The notes under the pieces are model-generated. The model was not told where the DNA came from, ran no database searches, and saw only the letters and a program-made list of their open reading frames with translations. This document shows positions 35,028 to 43,736 of a stretch of 64,000 bases of DNA, piece by piece. The stretch is from JALZMG01 sp963844175 (lineage in GTDB: Bacteria > Actinomycetota > Acidimicrobiia > Acidimicrobiales > Ilumatobacteraceae): the NCBI GenBank assembly GCA_963844175.1, contig CAWJNE010000013.1, positions 124,001-188,000 of the forward strand, written 5' to 3'. Made by a program: the position numbers and the translations under genes. Position 1 is the stretch's first letter; every line of letters starts with the position of its first letter.

Positions 35028-35522
35028 ATGGACCCGACGGAGGAGCGCGTGCGGGCGGCGGTCGCCGGCATCCCGGACGTCGAGGTGATCGACTGCGACC
35101 CGGCGCTGGCGGACACCGCCGAGTTCTGCGCCGCCTACGGCTACGCGATGGACGAATCGGCCAATGCCATCCTCGTCGCCGGTCGGGCCGATCCTGCGCC
35201 GTACGCGGTGTGCCTCGTGCTGGCGAACACGCGCCTCGACGTCAACCGGGTCGTGCGCAAACGGCTCGGGGTGCGCAAGGCGTCGTTCGCCCCGCCGGAC
35301 GTGACCGAGCAGGTCACCGGGATGACGATCGGTGGGGTGACCCCGTTCGCGCTCCCGCCCGGGATGCCCCTGTGGATCGACGGGCGGGTGATGGAGCGGC
35401 CGCGCATCGTCGTCGGCGGTGGGAGCCGTGCCGCCAAGGTGGTCGGACCGCCGGCGATGCTGCTCGCCGTCGACGGCGCCGAGGTGATCGACGACCTGGC
35501 GTACCCGGCTCCTGACGTGTGA
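35028..35522 (+). CDS. YbaK/ProX-type aminoacyl-tRNA deacylase
   Basis: A 164-residue protein with the YbaK/EbsC fold: NAILVAGRADPAPYAVCLVLANTRLDVNRVVRKRLGVRKASFAPPDVTEQVTGMTIGGVTPFALP, in which the Lys of the RVRKASF strand and the GMTIGGVTPFALP loop are typical. These enzymes clear mischarged tRNAs (Cys-tRNAPro, Ala-tRNAPro). It starts only 20 bases from the divergent peptidase start, and its stop overlaps the next start (GTGA). Confidence 0.92.
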   Translation: MDPTEERVRAAVAGIPDVEVIDCDPALADTAEFCAAYGYAMDESANAILVAGRADPAPYAVCLVLANTRLDVNRVVRKRLGVRKASFAPPDVTEQVTGMTIGGVTPFALPPGMPLWIDGRVMERPRIVVGGGSRAAKVVGPPAMLLAVDGAEVIDDLAYPAPDV

Positions 35523-37270
35523 CGTCCTGGCGAGCAACGTCGCTCGAGCGGATCGCCGTGCTGATCGCCGTCGCCGCCGTCTCGCTCCCGATCGTCGTCT
35601 CCCTGGTGGCCATCGCCACCCGCGACTACCACCCGTCCGGTGACGTCGCGCTCGAACTGCTCCAGGTGGGTGAGGTCGGCGGTTCGCGGACACCGCTGAC
35701 CGGCGCGTGGTCGCGTTGGGGGTGGGACCACCCGGGGCCGTTGCTGTTCTGGATCCTCGCCCCGTTCACGTGGGTGTTCGCCGCGCACGGCGCGCTGATC
35801 GGCGCGCTGGCCGATCAACGCCGCGGCCCTCGTCGGGGCCGTCCTCGTCGCCCGCCGTCGTGGTGGCTGGCCGCTCGTCGGGCTGGTGGCGCTCATCGCG
35901 CTCGGTGCTGTGCACGGCGCTCGGTCCGGCCCTGCTGTCGGATCCGTGGAACCCGCAGGTCCCCGTGCTCGTGTTCCTGCTGTTCTTGCTGCTGGCGTGG
36001 TCGGTCGGCGAAGGGGACCTGCACATGGCACCGCTCCTGGTGGCGACGGGCACGTTCGTCGTCCAGGCCCACGTCGGCTATGTCCTGCTGGCCGCCGGCA
36101 TCGGCGCGCTTGCGGGGGTGCTGGCGTGGCACACCCGGCGAGGTGATGAGGCCGAGGCAGCCACGGGCGGCGGGCGCAGCCTGCTCCTCGCCGCCGGTGT
36201 CGCCGTGGTGCTCTGGACTGCCGCCGGTGCTGCAGCAGCTGTTCGGTGACGACGGCAACCTCGGCGCGCTGCTCACCCACGCCACGGACCCGGGCGAACC
36301 GACGGCGGGTTGGCGGGCGGCGTTCGGGGTGATGGGCACCGAGCTCGGCCTCCCCGGCGCCTGGCTGGCCGGCGGCGACGACGGTCCGTTCGGCGTGCCC
36401 GAGGGTCCGGTGCTCCCCGCCATCGGCCTGCTGGTCGCCGCCGGCGTCCTCGGTTGGCTGGCGGCGCGGCGGGGCGCCGGCGCGGCGGGACGGCTGGCCA
36501 TCGTCACGATCACCGCCGCCGCCCTCGGTGTGGCGTCGACGGCCAGCGTGTCGGGTCCGGTGTTCGACTACGTCGTGCAGTGGTGGTGGGTGATCGCCGG
36601 GTTCACCTGGCTCTCGATCCTCTGGTCCACCGTCTCGCTCCTGCGTGACGCCCGGCATCGCCAGGTGGCGGCGGCCATCGCACTGACCGTCGCCGCCGTG
36701 CTCGCCCTCGTGCTCGGCGGGCGAGCGGTGCCGGCGACCGTGCCGGAGCAGGAGGCGTCCGATGCCGTCGGCCAGCTCGGACCGCAGGTCGTGGCCGGAC
36801 TCTCGCCGGGCGACACCTACCGGCTCGAGTGGATCGACGGCTGGGGCGGGACGGGAATGGGCCTCTACTACGACCTCGATCGTCGCGGCCTCGACGTCTT
36901 CGTCCCGCCCGAGTACCAGCCCGCCTTCGAGTCGTGGCGCACCGCCGACGGCCGCGCCGTGGACGCGACGCTGCTGCTGGTCGGGGGCGACGACGCCGGC
37001 CCCGGGTACGAGCCGCCGCCCGGGGCGACCAGGCTGGCCCAGCACGACCCGCTGGCACCCGCCGAGCGGGCCCGCGCCGACGAGCTGCGCGCCCGGATCG
37101 ACGAGGAGCTGGCGTCCCAGGGGCAAGCCGTTCCGGCGCGCGGCGAGCCGGCGTCGCGCGACGTCCTGCTGGCCTACGCCGCCGTCGACGAGCAGCTGCT
37201 CACGGAGCTCGCCGAACTGGAATCACGCGGCAGCGCCTACTCCGTCTACCTGCTCCCGCCGCCGGATTGA
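35519..37270 (+). CDS. Large integral membrane protein with three internal single-base frame changes
   Basis: About 583 codons from GTG 35519, overlapping the upstream stop. The N-terminal ~97 residues and everything after ~36240 read as a multi-helix membrane protein of the kind seen in glycosyltransferase-39-like actinobacterial proteins (HPSGDVALELLQ, WGWDHPGPLLFW, LYYDLDRRGLDVFVPPEY). Between about 35811 and 36217 this frame becomes Arg/Cys/Pro-rich nonsense, while good membrane sequence continues in the next frame (INAAALVGAVLVARRRG), then the third (SDPWNPQVPVLVFLLFLLL), then returns. Each change equals one extra base; likely sites are the CC at 35811-35812, the GG at 35916-35917 and the A at 36217. 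The product as sequenced would be damaged. Confidence 0.75.
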   Translation: MTSWRATSLERIAVLIAVAAVSLPIVVSLVAIATRDYHPSGDVALELLQVGEVGGSRTPLTGAWSRWGWDHPGPLLFWILAPFTWVFAAHGALIGALADQRRGPRRGRPRRPPSWWLAARRAGGAHRARCCARRSVRPCCRIRGTRRSPCSCSCCSCCWRGRSAKGTCTWHRSWWRRARSSSRPTSAMSCWPPASARLRGCWRGTPGEVMRPRQPRAAGAACSSPPVSPWCSGLPPVLQQLFGDDGNLGALLTHATDPGEPTAGWRAAFGVMGTELGLPGAWLAGGDDGPFGVPEGPVLPAIGLLVAAGVLGWLAARRGAGAAGRLAIVTITAAALGVASTASVSGPVFDYVVQWWWVIAGFTWLSILWSTVSLLRDARHRQVAAAIALTVAAVLALVLGGRAVPATVPEQEASDAVGQLGPQVVAGLSPGDTYRLEWIDGWGGTGMGLYYDLDRRGLDVFVPPEYQPAFESWRTADGRAVDATLLLVGGDDAGPGYEPPPGATRLAQHDPLAPAERARADELRARIDEELASQGQAVPARGEPASRDVLLAYAAVDEQLLTELAELESRGSAYSVYLLPPPD

Positions 37271-37276
37271 CGGCCG

Positions 37277-37660
37277 TCAGGTGACGGCGTCCACCTCGAT
37301 CTCCACCTTCCAGCGGGGGTCGAGCAGCGTGGCGACCACCACCGTGGTGTTGACGGGGCGGACGTCGCGGAAGAGCTCGCCGTGCACGGCGGCCACGGCG
37401 TCGAAATCAGCGGCGTCGACCAGGTACACGCGCACCCGCACCACGTCGGCCAGCGAGCTGCCCAGCTCGTCCAGCGCGGCGCCGATGATCTCGAAGCAGC
37501 GGCGAGCCTGGTCGCCGGCATCGCCGGCGACGGAGCCGTCCGGCCAGATCGGCGCCGTGCCGGCGACCCAGATCCGATCGGCGACGGCGACGGCCCGGCA
37601 GTACCCGACGGTGGCCTCGAACGGGCTGCCCGACGAGACGCGCCGGCGATCAGTCGTCAT
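37277..37660 (-). CDS. RidA-family protein
   Basis: A 127-residue RidA/YjgF/UK114 fold protein: VGYCRAVAVADRIWVAGTAPIWPDG, DQARRCFEIIGAALDELGSSLADVVRVRVYLVDAADF, ending with NTTVVVATLLDPRWKVEIEVDAV, where the conserved Arg (DPRWKVEIE) fits the enamine/imine deaminase site well. It overlaps the PIG-L gene by 11 bases and is the last gene of a CMD/PIG-L/RidA operon. Confidence 0.9.
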   Translation of the reverse strand: MTTDRRRVSSGSPFEATVGYCRAVAVADRIWVAGTAPIWPDGSVAGDAGDQARRCFEIIGAALDELGSSLADVVRVRVYLVDAADFDAVAAVHGELFRDVRPVNTTVVVATLLDPRWKVEIEVDAVT

Positions 37661-38408
37661 CGGACGGGGCGGCCGGTCCGGGGATCAACTCGAAGGCGAC
37701 GGCCGGGCGACCGGCGAAGCGTTCGGCGTTGCCGGACGTCTGGCCCTCGAGGAGCTGGCGAGCGAAGTGCTCGGTGTCGTCCACACCGAGCGCCCGCAGG
37801 TACTCGGCGTGGGCACTCAGGGAGCGCACGCCGACCTCCAGCACCTCCGTGACGTCGACGGCGTGGGTCGGCCGCGCCGAGCCGCTGACGGCGATCCACT
37901 GCACCCCGCTCCATGGCTCGTTGGCGGCCAGCTCGGGGAAGATCCAGCGGTTGCCGGCGTCGGAGACCGAGTCGATCGTGGCCCTCCCGACGGCGCGGTG
38001 GTCGGAGCTGTTCCAGCCGGATCCCGGTGCGTCGCCCCAGCGCTCCTCGTGGTTCTGGCCGATCACGATGTCCGGCCGGTGGCGGCGGATCACCGCGGCG
38101 AGGTCACGGCGCAACGCCAGGCCCTCCTCGATGCGACCGTCGGGGTGGCCGAGGAACTCGACGTCCTGCACGCCGACGATGTCGGCGCTGGCTCGCTCCT
38201 CGGCCTGCCGGGCGACCGTCGCACCCTCGGGGTCCATGGTGTCGATCCCGGCCTCGCCGGACGTGACCAGCACGTAGGCCACGGTCCGCCCGGCTGCAGT
38301 CCACGCCGCGACGGCGGCGGCCGCGCCCCACTCGATGTCGTCGGGGTGGGCGGCGATCACGAGGGCCCGCTCCCATCCGTCCGGGAACGGCTGCAGCTGA
38401 TCAGTCAT
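37650..38408 (-). CDS. PIG-L family deacetylase
   Basis: A 252-residue zinc deacetylase: LVIAAHPDDIEWGAAA (zinc-binding AHPDD), then GQNHEERWG and NSSDHRAVGRATIDSV with the third zinc His. In actinobacteria this family includes MshB and Mca of mycothiol metabolism and other N-acetylglucosaminyl deacetylases; the sequence alone does not choose. No signal peptide. The start overlaps the end of the CMD gene by eight bases. Confidence 0.9.
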   Translation of the reverse strand: MTDQLQPFPDGWERALVIAAHPDDIEWGAAAAVAAWTAAGRTVAYVLVTSGEAGIDTMDPEGATVARQAEERASADIVGVQDVEFLGHPDGRIEEGLALRRDLAAVIRRHRPDIVIGQNHEERWGDAPGSGWNSSDHRAVGRATIDSVSDAGNRWIFPELAANEPWSGVQWIAVSGSARPTHAVDVTEVLEVGVRSLSAHAEYLRALGVDDTEHFARQLLEGQTSGNAERFAGRPAVAFELIPGPAAPSDDD

Positions 38409-38968
38409 CGCGCTGGACGGTACCGCCGGCGGGCATCGTGAGACCCGGCGTCTGCCCCGGTACCTCGATGTCGACGCCGAACGTCTCGAGGTACCGCGCC
38501 ACGGCGAGGTAGAAGCCGATCGTCACGGTCAGCTCCTGCAGCTCGCGAGTCGTGAGCTCTCGCCGCAGCGGATCGAACGTGGCGTCCGACGCCCGCACGT
38601 TGTCGATGAGGTCGTCGGTGTAGGCGACCACCTTCGCCTGCAACTCGTCGAGCCCGGGAGCGTCCGGCCCCTCGCGCACCGCCGCCAGCAGCTCCTCGCT
38701 CATCCCGAGGCGCCGGCTGATCTCCTCGTGCTGGTGCAGCTCGTAGCTGGCTCCCGTGACCACGCCGACGCGCACGATGGCGATCTCGCGCAGCACGGGA
38801 TCGAGCGCGGTCTTGTACAGCAGAGTGGTTGCCGAACCTGCCGAACGCAGCGAGCAGCCCTTCCCCGCCGGCCAGCATCCGGAAGATGTTGAGGTCGGGC
38901 AGGCGCCCGAGGAACTCGACCGTGGCCGGCTCGAGCGTGTCGGGGTCGGGATACGGGATGCGGGCCAT
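38401..38968 (-). pseudogene. Carboxymuconolactone decarboxylase-family gene with a frameshift
   Basis: The N-terminus reads from ATG 38968 (MARIPYPDPDTLEPATVEFLGRL, LLAAFGRFGN). The rest continues in a different frame: LLYKTALDPVLREIAIVRVGVVTGASYELHQHEEISRRLG, then to TGA at 38401. One extra base around 38825-38832 separates them. Together they make a normal ~188-residue AhpD-like/CMD protein of the subgroup without the CxxC pair. It is the first gene of an operon with PIG-L and RidA. As sequenced it would be truncated after about 47 residues. Whether the shift is real or an error in the sequence is unknown. Confidence 0.8.
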
Positions 38969-39015
38969 CGCGCCATCTTCGCCCATCGGCCGATGGTCGC
39001 GATCGGCGTAGGTTC

Positions 39016-40146
39016 GTGCCGGTGATCTCGCTCGACGAGCTCGAGGCGGATCCGCATCCAATCCTCGCCCGGCTGCTGGCCGAGGCGCCGGTGTGCCACG
39101 TCGAGTCCATGGACCTCTGGTTCGTCACCCGGTGGTCCGACGTCGAGCTGGTGTGCCGTCAGCCGGAGACGTTCTCTGCCGCCACCGAGCCGAGCTGGCT
39201 GCGATCCGTGCTGGGCGAGACGATGCTGACCCTCGACGGCGCCGCCCACGACCGCCAGCAGGCGGCGATGCGGCCACCTTTCGCCGCCGCCACGGCAGGG
39301 CCGATGGTGCGTGAACGGCTGCCGGCGCTGTTCGACGAGCTGATCGACCGCTTCGCCGACCGAGGCCGCGCCGACCTGATGACCGAGTTCGCCGAACCGC
39401 TGGCCAACGTGTCGCTGATCGCTGCGCTGGGCCTGCGCCACGTGGAGTGGCGGGACCTCGCACGGTGGTGCCGCGGCCTCTGCATCGGGCTGGCCAACTT
39501 CGAGGACGATCCGCACAAGGCCGCCGTCGCCACGGCCGCCCAGGCCGAGCTGGGCGAGGCGCTCGACCGCGAGCTCGCCGATCCGTCCGACGAGCTGGCC
39601 GGCTACCTCGCCGCCGGACTGGACCGGGACGAGATCGTCAACAACGTCCGGCTGATGATCTCCGGTGGCATCAACGAGCCGCGTGACGGGGTCGGCCTCG
39701 TGATGTTCGAGCTGCTGTCGCGCCCGGACGTGGCCGCCGCGGTGGCGGCCGACAACAGCGCGCTGCGGCGGGTGATCGAGGAGACGTTCCGCTACCACTC
39801 GCCGGTCGGGACGGCGACGCGCCAGGCCGTCGCCGACGTCGAGCTGTCCGGCGTGACGATCCCGAAGGGCGAACTGGTCGCCGCCGTCCTCACCGCCGCC
39901 AACCGCGATCCACGCCGCTTCGCCGATCCCGACCGCTTCGACATCGACCGCCGCGACGGATCGCACCTCGCCTTCGCCACGGGAGCGCACCGGTGCCTGG
40001 GTGAGTGGCTCGGCCGCCAGCAGGTCCGCATCGGGGTCGAACGCCTGCTCGACCGGCTCCCTGGCCTGCGGCTGGCCGGCGACGTCGAGGTGCGGGGGTT
40101 CGAGTTCCGCGGCCCGCTCGCCGTCCCCGTCGAGTGGGAGACCTGA
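39016..40146 (+). CDS. Cytochrome P450
   Basis: A 376-residue soluble P450 from GTG 39016. The heme-binding loop is FATGAHRCLGEWLGRQ with the Cys thiolate ligand, the K-helix ExxR is EETFRYHS, and the I-helix is ISGGINEPRDGVG, in which the usual acid-alcohol pair (D/E-T) is replaced by Glu-Pro, a variant seen in some bacterial P450 families. Redox partners (ferredoxin, reductase) are not in the window. The substrate is unknown. It is divergent from the CMD gene with 47 bases between starts. Confidence 0.92.
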   Translation: MPVISLDELEADPHPILARLLAEAPVCHVESMDLWFVTRWSDVELVCRQPETFSAATEPSWLRSVLGETMLTLDGAAHDRQQAAMRPPFAAATAGPMVRERLPALFDELIDRFADRGRADLMTEFAEPLANVSLIAALGLRHVEWRDLARWCRGLCIGLANFEDDPHKAAVATAAQAELGEALDRELADPSDELAGYLAAGLDRDEIVNNVRLMISGGINEPRDGVGLVMFELLSRPDVAAAVAADNSALRRVIEETFRYHSPVGTATRQAVADVELSGVTIPKGELVAAVLTAANRDPRRFADPDRFDIDRRDGSHLAFATGAHRCLGEWLGRQQVRIGVERLLDRLPGLRLAGDVEVRGFEFRGPLAVPVEWET

Positions 40147-40166
40147 CCGGTCGGCGGGAAGGACCC

Positions 40167-41987
40167 TCAGTCGGCGACGGCGCGACGACCGAGATAGGCC
40201 TCGGCGACGGCGGGTTCGGCCCGCACGGCGTCGGGCGTCCCCTCGGCCAGGACTCGGCCGGCGGCGAGCACGACGACGTGATCGCTGATGCGGGTGATGA
40301 AGGCGAGATCGTGGTCGATCACCAGGACCCCGGCACCGACGAGGCGCGCCGTCGCCCGGACGTGGTCGACCATCGCCCGGCTCTCGGTGTCGCTCATCCC
40401 GGACGTCGGCTCGTCGAGCAGCAGGTACGCCGGCGCCAGGGCCGCGGCCCGGGCCAGCTCGAGGCGGCGCTGGCGGCCGTAGTCGAGCGTCGACGCCTGG
40501 CGGGCGGCGACCTCGGCGAGGCCGGCCTGCTCGATCAGCTCCTCGACGTCGACGGCAGGGGCGTCGGGCCGGAAGTGGGCCGCGCTGAGCGCAGCGAGGG
40601 CGACGTTCTCGTGCACCGACAGCGTCCCGAACAGCCGGAGGTTCTGGAACGTCCGCGCCAGACCGGCCCGGGCGATCCGGTGCGGCGCCTCGGAGGTCAG
40701 GTCGCGATCACCGAGCGTGACGGTGCCCGCCTCCTCGGCCACGATGCCGGTCACGACGTTGAACAGGGTCGTCTTGCCCGCCCCGTTCGGGCCGATCAGG
40801 CCGACCACCTCGCCGGGCCGCACCCGCACGCCGGCATCGGCCAGCGCCACGAACCCGCCGAAGCGCACCGTGATCCCCGACGCCTCCAGGTCCCCGCCCG
40901 CCCCCGCACCCCCATCCGAGGGTTTCGCGGCATCCGAGGGTGTGACGACCCCCTGGGGCGCCGGAGACCCTCGGACCCGGCGGCGGGCTCGTTCGCGCAG
41001 CCACCCGGCGACGTCGGCGTCGCCGAGCAGGCCGCCGGGGCGCAGCAGCATGACCGCCAGCAGCACCACGCTGAGGAACAGGTCGGGAAGGCGTTCGATC
41101 TCCTGGGCGTCACCGATCTGGCGGAACACCTCGTTGCCCACCGTGACCACGACCGTCCCGACGAAGGCGCCGGTGACGGTGCGCATGCCACCGGCGACGA
41201 GCATGGCGAGCACCAGCACGGCGACGTCGAGCGTGTACTGCTTCGGGTTCGTGCTGCCGACCGCCTGGACGCGCAGCGCACCGGCCAGCCCGACCACGGC
41301 GACGCTGATCACCCACGCCGTCCAGCGCGGCCAGAACCGATCGATCCCGATGGCACCGGCGGCGATCTCGTCGTCGCGCGTGGCGACGGCGAACCGTCCG
41401 GACCTCGTCTCGCGGAACACGGTCGCGACGAGGATTGCCGCAAGTGCAGCCACCCAGAGCCAGGTGTTGGTCTCGATCCTGGGCACGCCGGAGAGCCCGC
41501 CGGCGCCCCGCGTCAGCTCGGTCCAGTTCTTCACCACCTGGTCGACGACGAAGAGCACGGCGAGCGTGATCATCGTCGCCGCCAGACCACCCGCCCGTGC
41601 GACGGCGACACCGACGATGGCGCCGACGGCGGTGGCGACGATGACGCCGACGATCGTGCCGCCGACGGCGCCGAACTCCACGTCGCCGAGCCCGAACGGC
41701 AGGTCGGGCAGGGTCGTCGCCTTGCTGGCGGCGGGGATCGTCACGAGGGCGGCGCCGTACGCCGCGATCTGGGCGAAGGCGAGGTGGCCGAACGACAAGA
41801 TGCCGGTCGACCCGATGAACACCTGCAGCCCCATGACGATGACGAGGTTGACGAGCAGCTCCTGGATCAGCAGGTCGCGGGCGGTGTCGCCGGTCGCCGT
41901 GTAGATCGTCGACGCCACGAGCAGTACGACGAACAGCGCCGCCGTGGCGACCGTCGCCCGACCCAGTCGCGCCGCCAGCGCATCCAT
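40167..41987 (-). CDS. livMG: Branched-chain amino acid ABC transporter, permease-ATPase fusion (LivM-LivG)
   Basis: A 606-residue fusion. Residues ~1-325 form a LivM permease (VNLVIVMGLQVFIGSTGILSFGHLAFAQIAAYGAAL). Residues ~365-606 form the LivG ATPase: Walker A GPNGAGKTT, then GLARTFQNLRLF, the LDYGRQRRLELARAAAL signature region and Walker B LLLDEPTSGM. The linker (~335-365) is encoded by copy C of the palindromic repeat. Such fusions are known in actinobacteria. ATG 41987 overlaps the livH stop (TGATG). It imports Leu/Ile/Val or similar organic acids and amides. Confidence 0.93.
   Translation of the reverse strand: MDALAARLGRATVATAALFVVLLVASTIYTATGDTARDLLIQELLVNLVIVMGLQVFIGSTGILSFGHLAFAQIAAYGAALVTIPAASKATTLPDLPFGLGDVEFGAVGGTIVGVIVATAVGAIVGVAVARAGGLAATMITLAVLFVVDQVVKNWTELTRGAGGLSGVPRIETNTWLWVAALAAILVATVFRETRSGRFAVATRDDEIAAGAIGIDRFWPRWTAWVISVAVVGLAGALRVQAVGSTNPKQYTLDVAVLVLAMLVAGGMRTVTGAFVGTVVVTVGNEVFRQIGDAQEIERLPDLFLSVVLLAVMLLRPGGLLGDADVAGWLRERARRRVRGSPAPQGVVTPSDAAKPSDGGAGAGGDLEASGITVRFGGFVALADAGVRVRPGEVVGLIGPNGAGKTTLFNVVTGIVAEEAGTVTLGDRDLTSEAPHRIARAGLARTFQNLRLFGTLSVHENVALAALSAAHFRPDAPAVDVEELIEQAGLAEVAARQASTLDYGRQRRLELARAAALAPAYLLLDEPTSGMSDTESRAMVDHVRATARLVGAGVLVIDHDLAFITRISDHVVVLAAGRVLAEGTPDAVRAEPAVAEAYLGRRAVAD
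40909..40975. repeat. Palindromic repeat element, copy C, inside a coding linker
   Basis: It has CATCCGAGGGTTT at 40913-40925 and CATCCGAGGGTGT at 40931-40943, with the inverted ACCCTCGGA at 40967-40975. One outer arm is missing compared with copies A and B. It is translated on the minus strand as the Ser/Pro/Gly-rich linker of the LivM-LivG fusion (VTPSDAAKPSDGG), in frame. Confidence 0.8.
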
Positions 41988-42877
41988 CACACGCGCTCCG
42001 CGGTGCGCACCGTGAACAGCCCCTGCGGTCGGGCGATGAACAGGGCGGCGACGAGCACGAACACGACGGCATCCGTCAGCCGCTCCCAGAGGCCGTCGGG
42101 CAGGTAGGAGCGCAGGGCGACCTCGGCCAGGCCGAGTGCCAGACCGCCGACGACGGCGCCGCTGAAGCTGCCCAGCCCGCCGATGATCGCCGCCACGACG
42201 GCCTTGACGAGGTAGTCCGATCCCATCGTCGGCTCGGCGCTCGGCGTGCGGATCAGGATCAGCACTGCGGCCACGCCGGCGAGGAACCCGGCGAAGGCGA
42301 ACGCGCCGGCGATCACGCGCGTCGCCCGCACGCCCATCAGGCGAGCGGCGTCGAAGTCCTCGCTGGCCCCCCGCACGGAGATGCCGAACAGCGTGCGCCG
42401 GAACACGAACACCGTCAGCACGAGGACCACGGCGGTCGCCGCGATGGTGACGAGGTCGAGCACCTCGAACCGGATGCCGCCGACCTCGACGGTGTTGAAC
42501 GCCCACTCCGGCCCGGCGAAGGACCGCTTCTCGGGCCCGACGAACACCCCCCACAGCGCTTGCGCCAACCGTTCGACGGCGAACGACGCCAGCAGCATGG
42601 TGAACGGGCTGGCGCCACGGACCCAGCGGAACACCCCGCGTTCGACGGCCACGGAGGCGACGACCGCGGCGCCGACGATGGCCGGCACCAGCAGCCACCA
42701 GCCGACGCCGGCGTTGGAGAGGGCGTAGGCGACGTAGGCACCGACGGTGATCAGCTCGGCGTGGGCGAAGTTGACGAGGTGCATGACCCCGAAGATCACC
42801 GTGATGCCGAGGGCCAGGAGGGCGTAGGTGCTGCCGCGCCCGATCCCATCGACGAGCGTCTGCAGGAACGCGCTCAA
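41987..42877 (-). CDS. livH: Branched-chain amino acid ABC transporter permease (LivH)
   Basis: A 296-residue inner-membrane permease with about eight helices: DGIGRGSTYALLALGITVIFGVMHLVNFAHAELITVGAYVAY (start signature of LivH), GISVRGASEDFDAARLMGVRATRVIAGAFAFAGFLAGVA (EAA-like cytosolic loop) and VVAAIIGGLGSFSGAVVGGLALGLAE. It pairs with the LivM half of the downstream fusion, and the stop overlaps the downstream start. It lies 142 bases after livF with no visible terminator. Confidence 0.93.
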   Translation of the reverse strand: MSAFLQTLVDGIGRGSTYALLALGITVIFGVMHLVNFAHAELITVGAYVAYALSNAGVGWWLLVPAIVGAAVVASVAVERGVFRWVRGASPFTMLLASFAVERLAQALWGVFVGPEKRSFAGPEWAFNTVEVGGIRFEVLDLVTIAATAVVLVLTVFVFRRTLFGISVRGASEDFDAARLMGVRATRVIAGAFAFAGFLAGVAAVLILIRTPSAEPTMGSDYLVKAVVAAIIGGLGSFSGAVVGGLALGLAEVALRSYLPDGLWERLTDAVVFVLVAALFIARPQGLFTVRTAERV

Positions 42878-43019
42878 CGGTGGAGCCGCCGCTCGCTCGG
42901 CAACGGGCGTGACCGCTGCAGCCCAATCGACCCGGTGGATCGACGGTTTGGCCCGTGCCGCAGTGAGCAGTCGACCATCGCGTCGAGCGCCAGCGAGACA
43001 CGGCGCCGCTTCGGCGTCA

Positions 43020-43727
43020 TCATGAACGGTCGCCCACGTACGTCCCGAACAGGTCTTCGTGGGCTGCCAACTCCGGGCCAGAGCCTTCGACGGCCACCCG
43101 CCCGGTGCGCAGCAGGTACCCGCGGTCGGCCAGCTCGAGGGCGCGCCGGGCGTTCTGCTCCACGACGAGCAGGGTCCGGCCGCGCGCTCGAAGGTCGGCC
43201 AACAGGTCGAAGACGACGTCGACCATGCTCGGCGACAGTCCCAGCGTCGGCTCGTCGAGGAGGATCAGCCGCGGGTCGCTCATCAGTGCTCGCGCCACGG
43301 CCAACTGCTGCGCCTCGCCGCCCGACAGGAAGCCGGCGGCGGTGTCCCACCGCTCGTCGAGCACCGAGAAGCGCGCTCGCGCTTCGTCCAGGCGGCGGCG
43401 ACGCTCGGCAGGGCGCGCCGTGACCCCCGCCAGCTGCAGGTTCTCGCCCACCGTCAGGTCACGGAAGATCCGCCGGTGCTCGGGCACGAGCACCAGCCCG
43501 GACCGCACGAGGCGGGCCGGTTCGGCACCGGTGACGTCGAGACCGTCCAGCAGCACCCGCCCCGCCGCCGGCCGGAGCAGCCCGGCGATCGAGTTGAGCA
43601 GCGTCGTCTTGCCGGCGCCGTTCGGTCCGACGACGGCGACCAGTTCCCCCGCATCGACGTGCAGACCGACCTCGTGCAGCGCCACCACGGCGCCGTAGCG
43701 GGCGGTCAGCCGCTCGACCGCCAGCAC
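43020..43727 (-). CDS. livF: Branched-chain amino acid ABC transporter ATP-binding protein (LivF)
   Basis: A 235-residue ATPase from GTG 43727. It shows Walker A GPNGAGKTT, the Q-loop region LVLVPEHRRIFRDLTVGENL (typical of LivF), the signature LSGGEAQQLAVARAL, Walker B LILLDEPTLGLSP and the switch His region replaced as in LivF (VVEQN). It lies nine bases after the binding-protein gene. The order binding protein-livF-livH-livMG is a complete importer, apart from the damage in the binding-protein gene. Confidence 0.94.
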   Translation of the reverse strand: MLAVERLTARYGAVVALHEVGLHVDAGELVAVVGPNGAGKTTLLNSIAGLLRPAAGRVLLDGLDVTGAEPARLVRSGLVLVPEHRRIFRDLTVGENLQLAGVTARPAERRRRLDEARARFSVLDERWDTAAGFLSGGEAQQLAVARALMSDPRLILLDEPTLGLSPSMVDVVFDLLADLRARGRTLLVVEQNARRALELADRGYLLRTGRVAVEGSGPELAAHEDLFGTYVGDRS

Positions 43728-43736
43728 GGCGCGCGC

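Noticed and set aside
35811..36217. Programmed ribosomal frameshifting in the membrane protein
   Set aside because: Three separate shifts with no slippery heptamers or pseudoknots are far less likely than indels.
40005..42107. A 700-codon plus-strand frame opposite the Liv genes
   Set aside because: No domain is readable; it is a mirror of the third-position GC bias of livMG.
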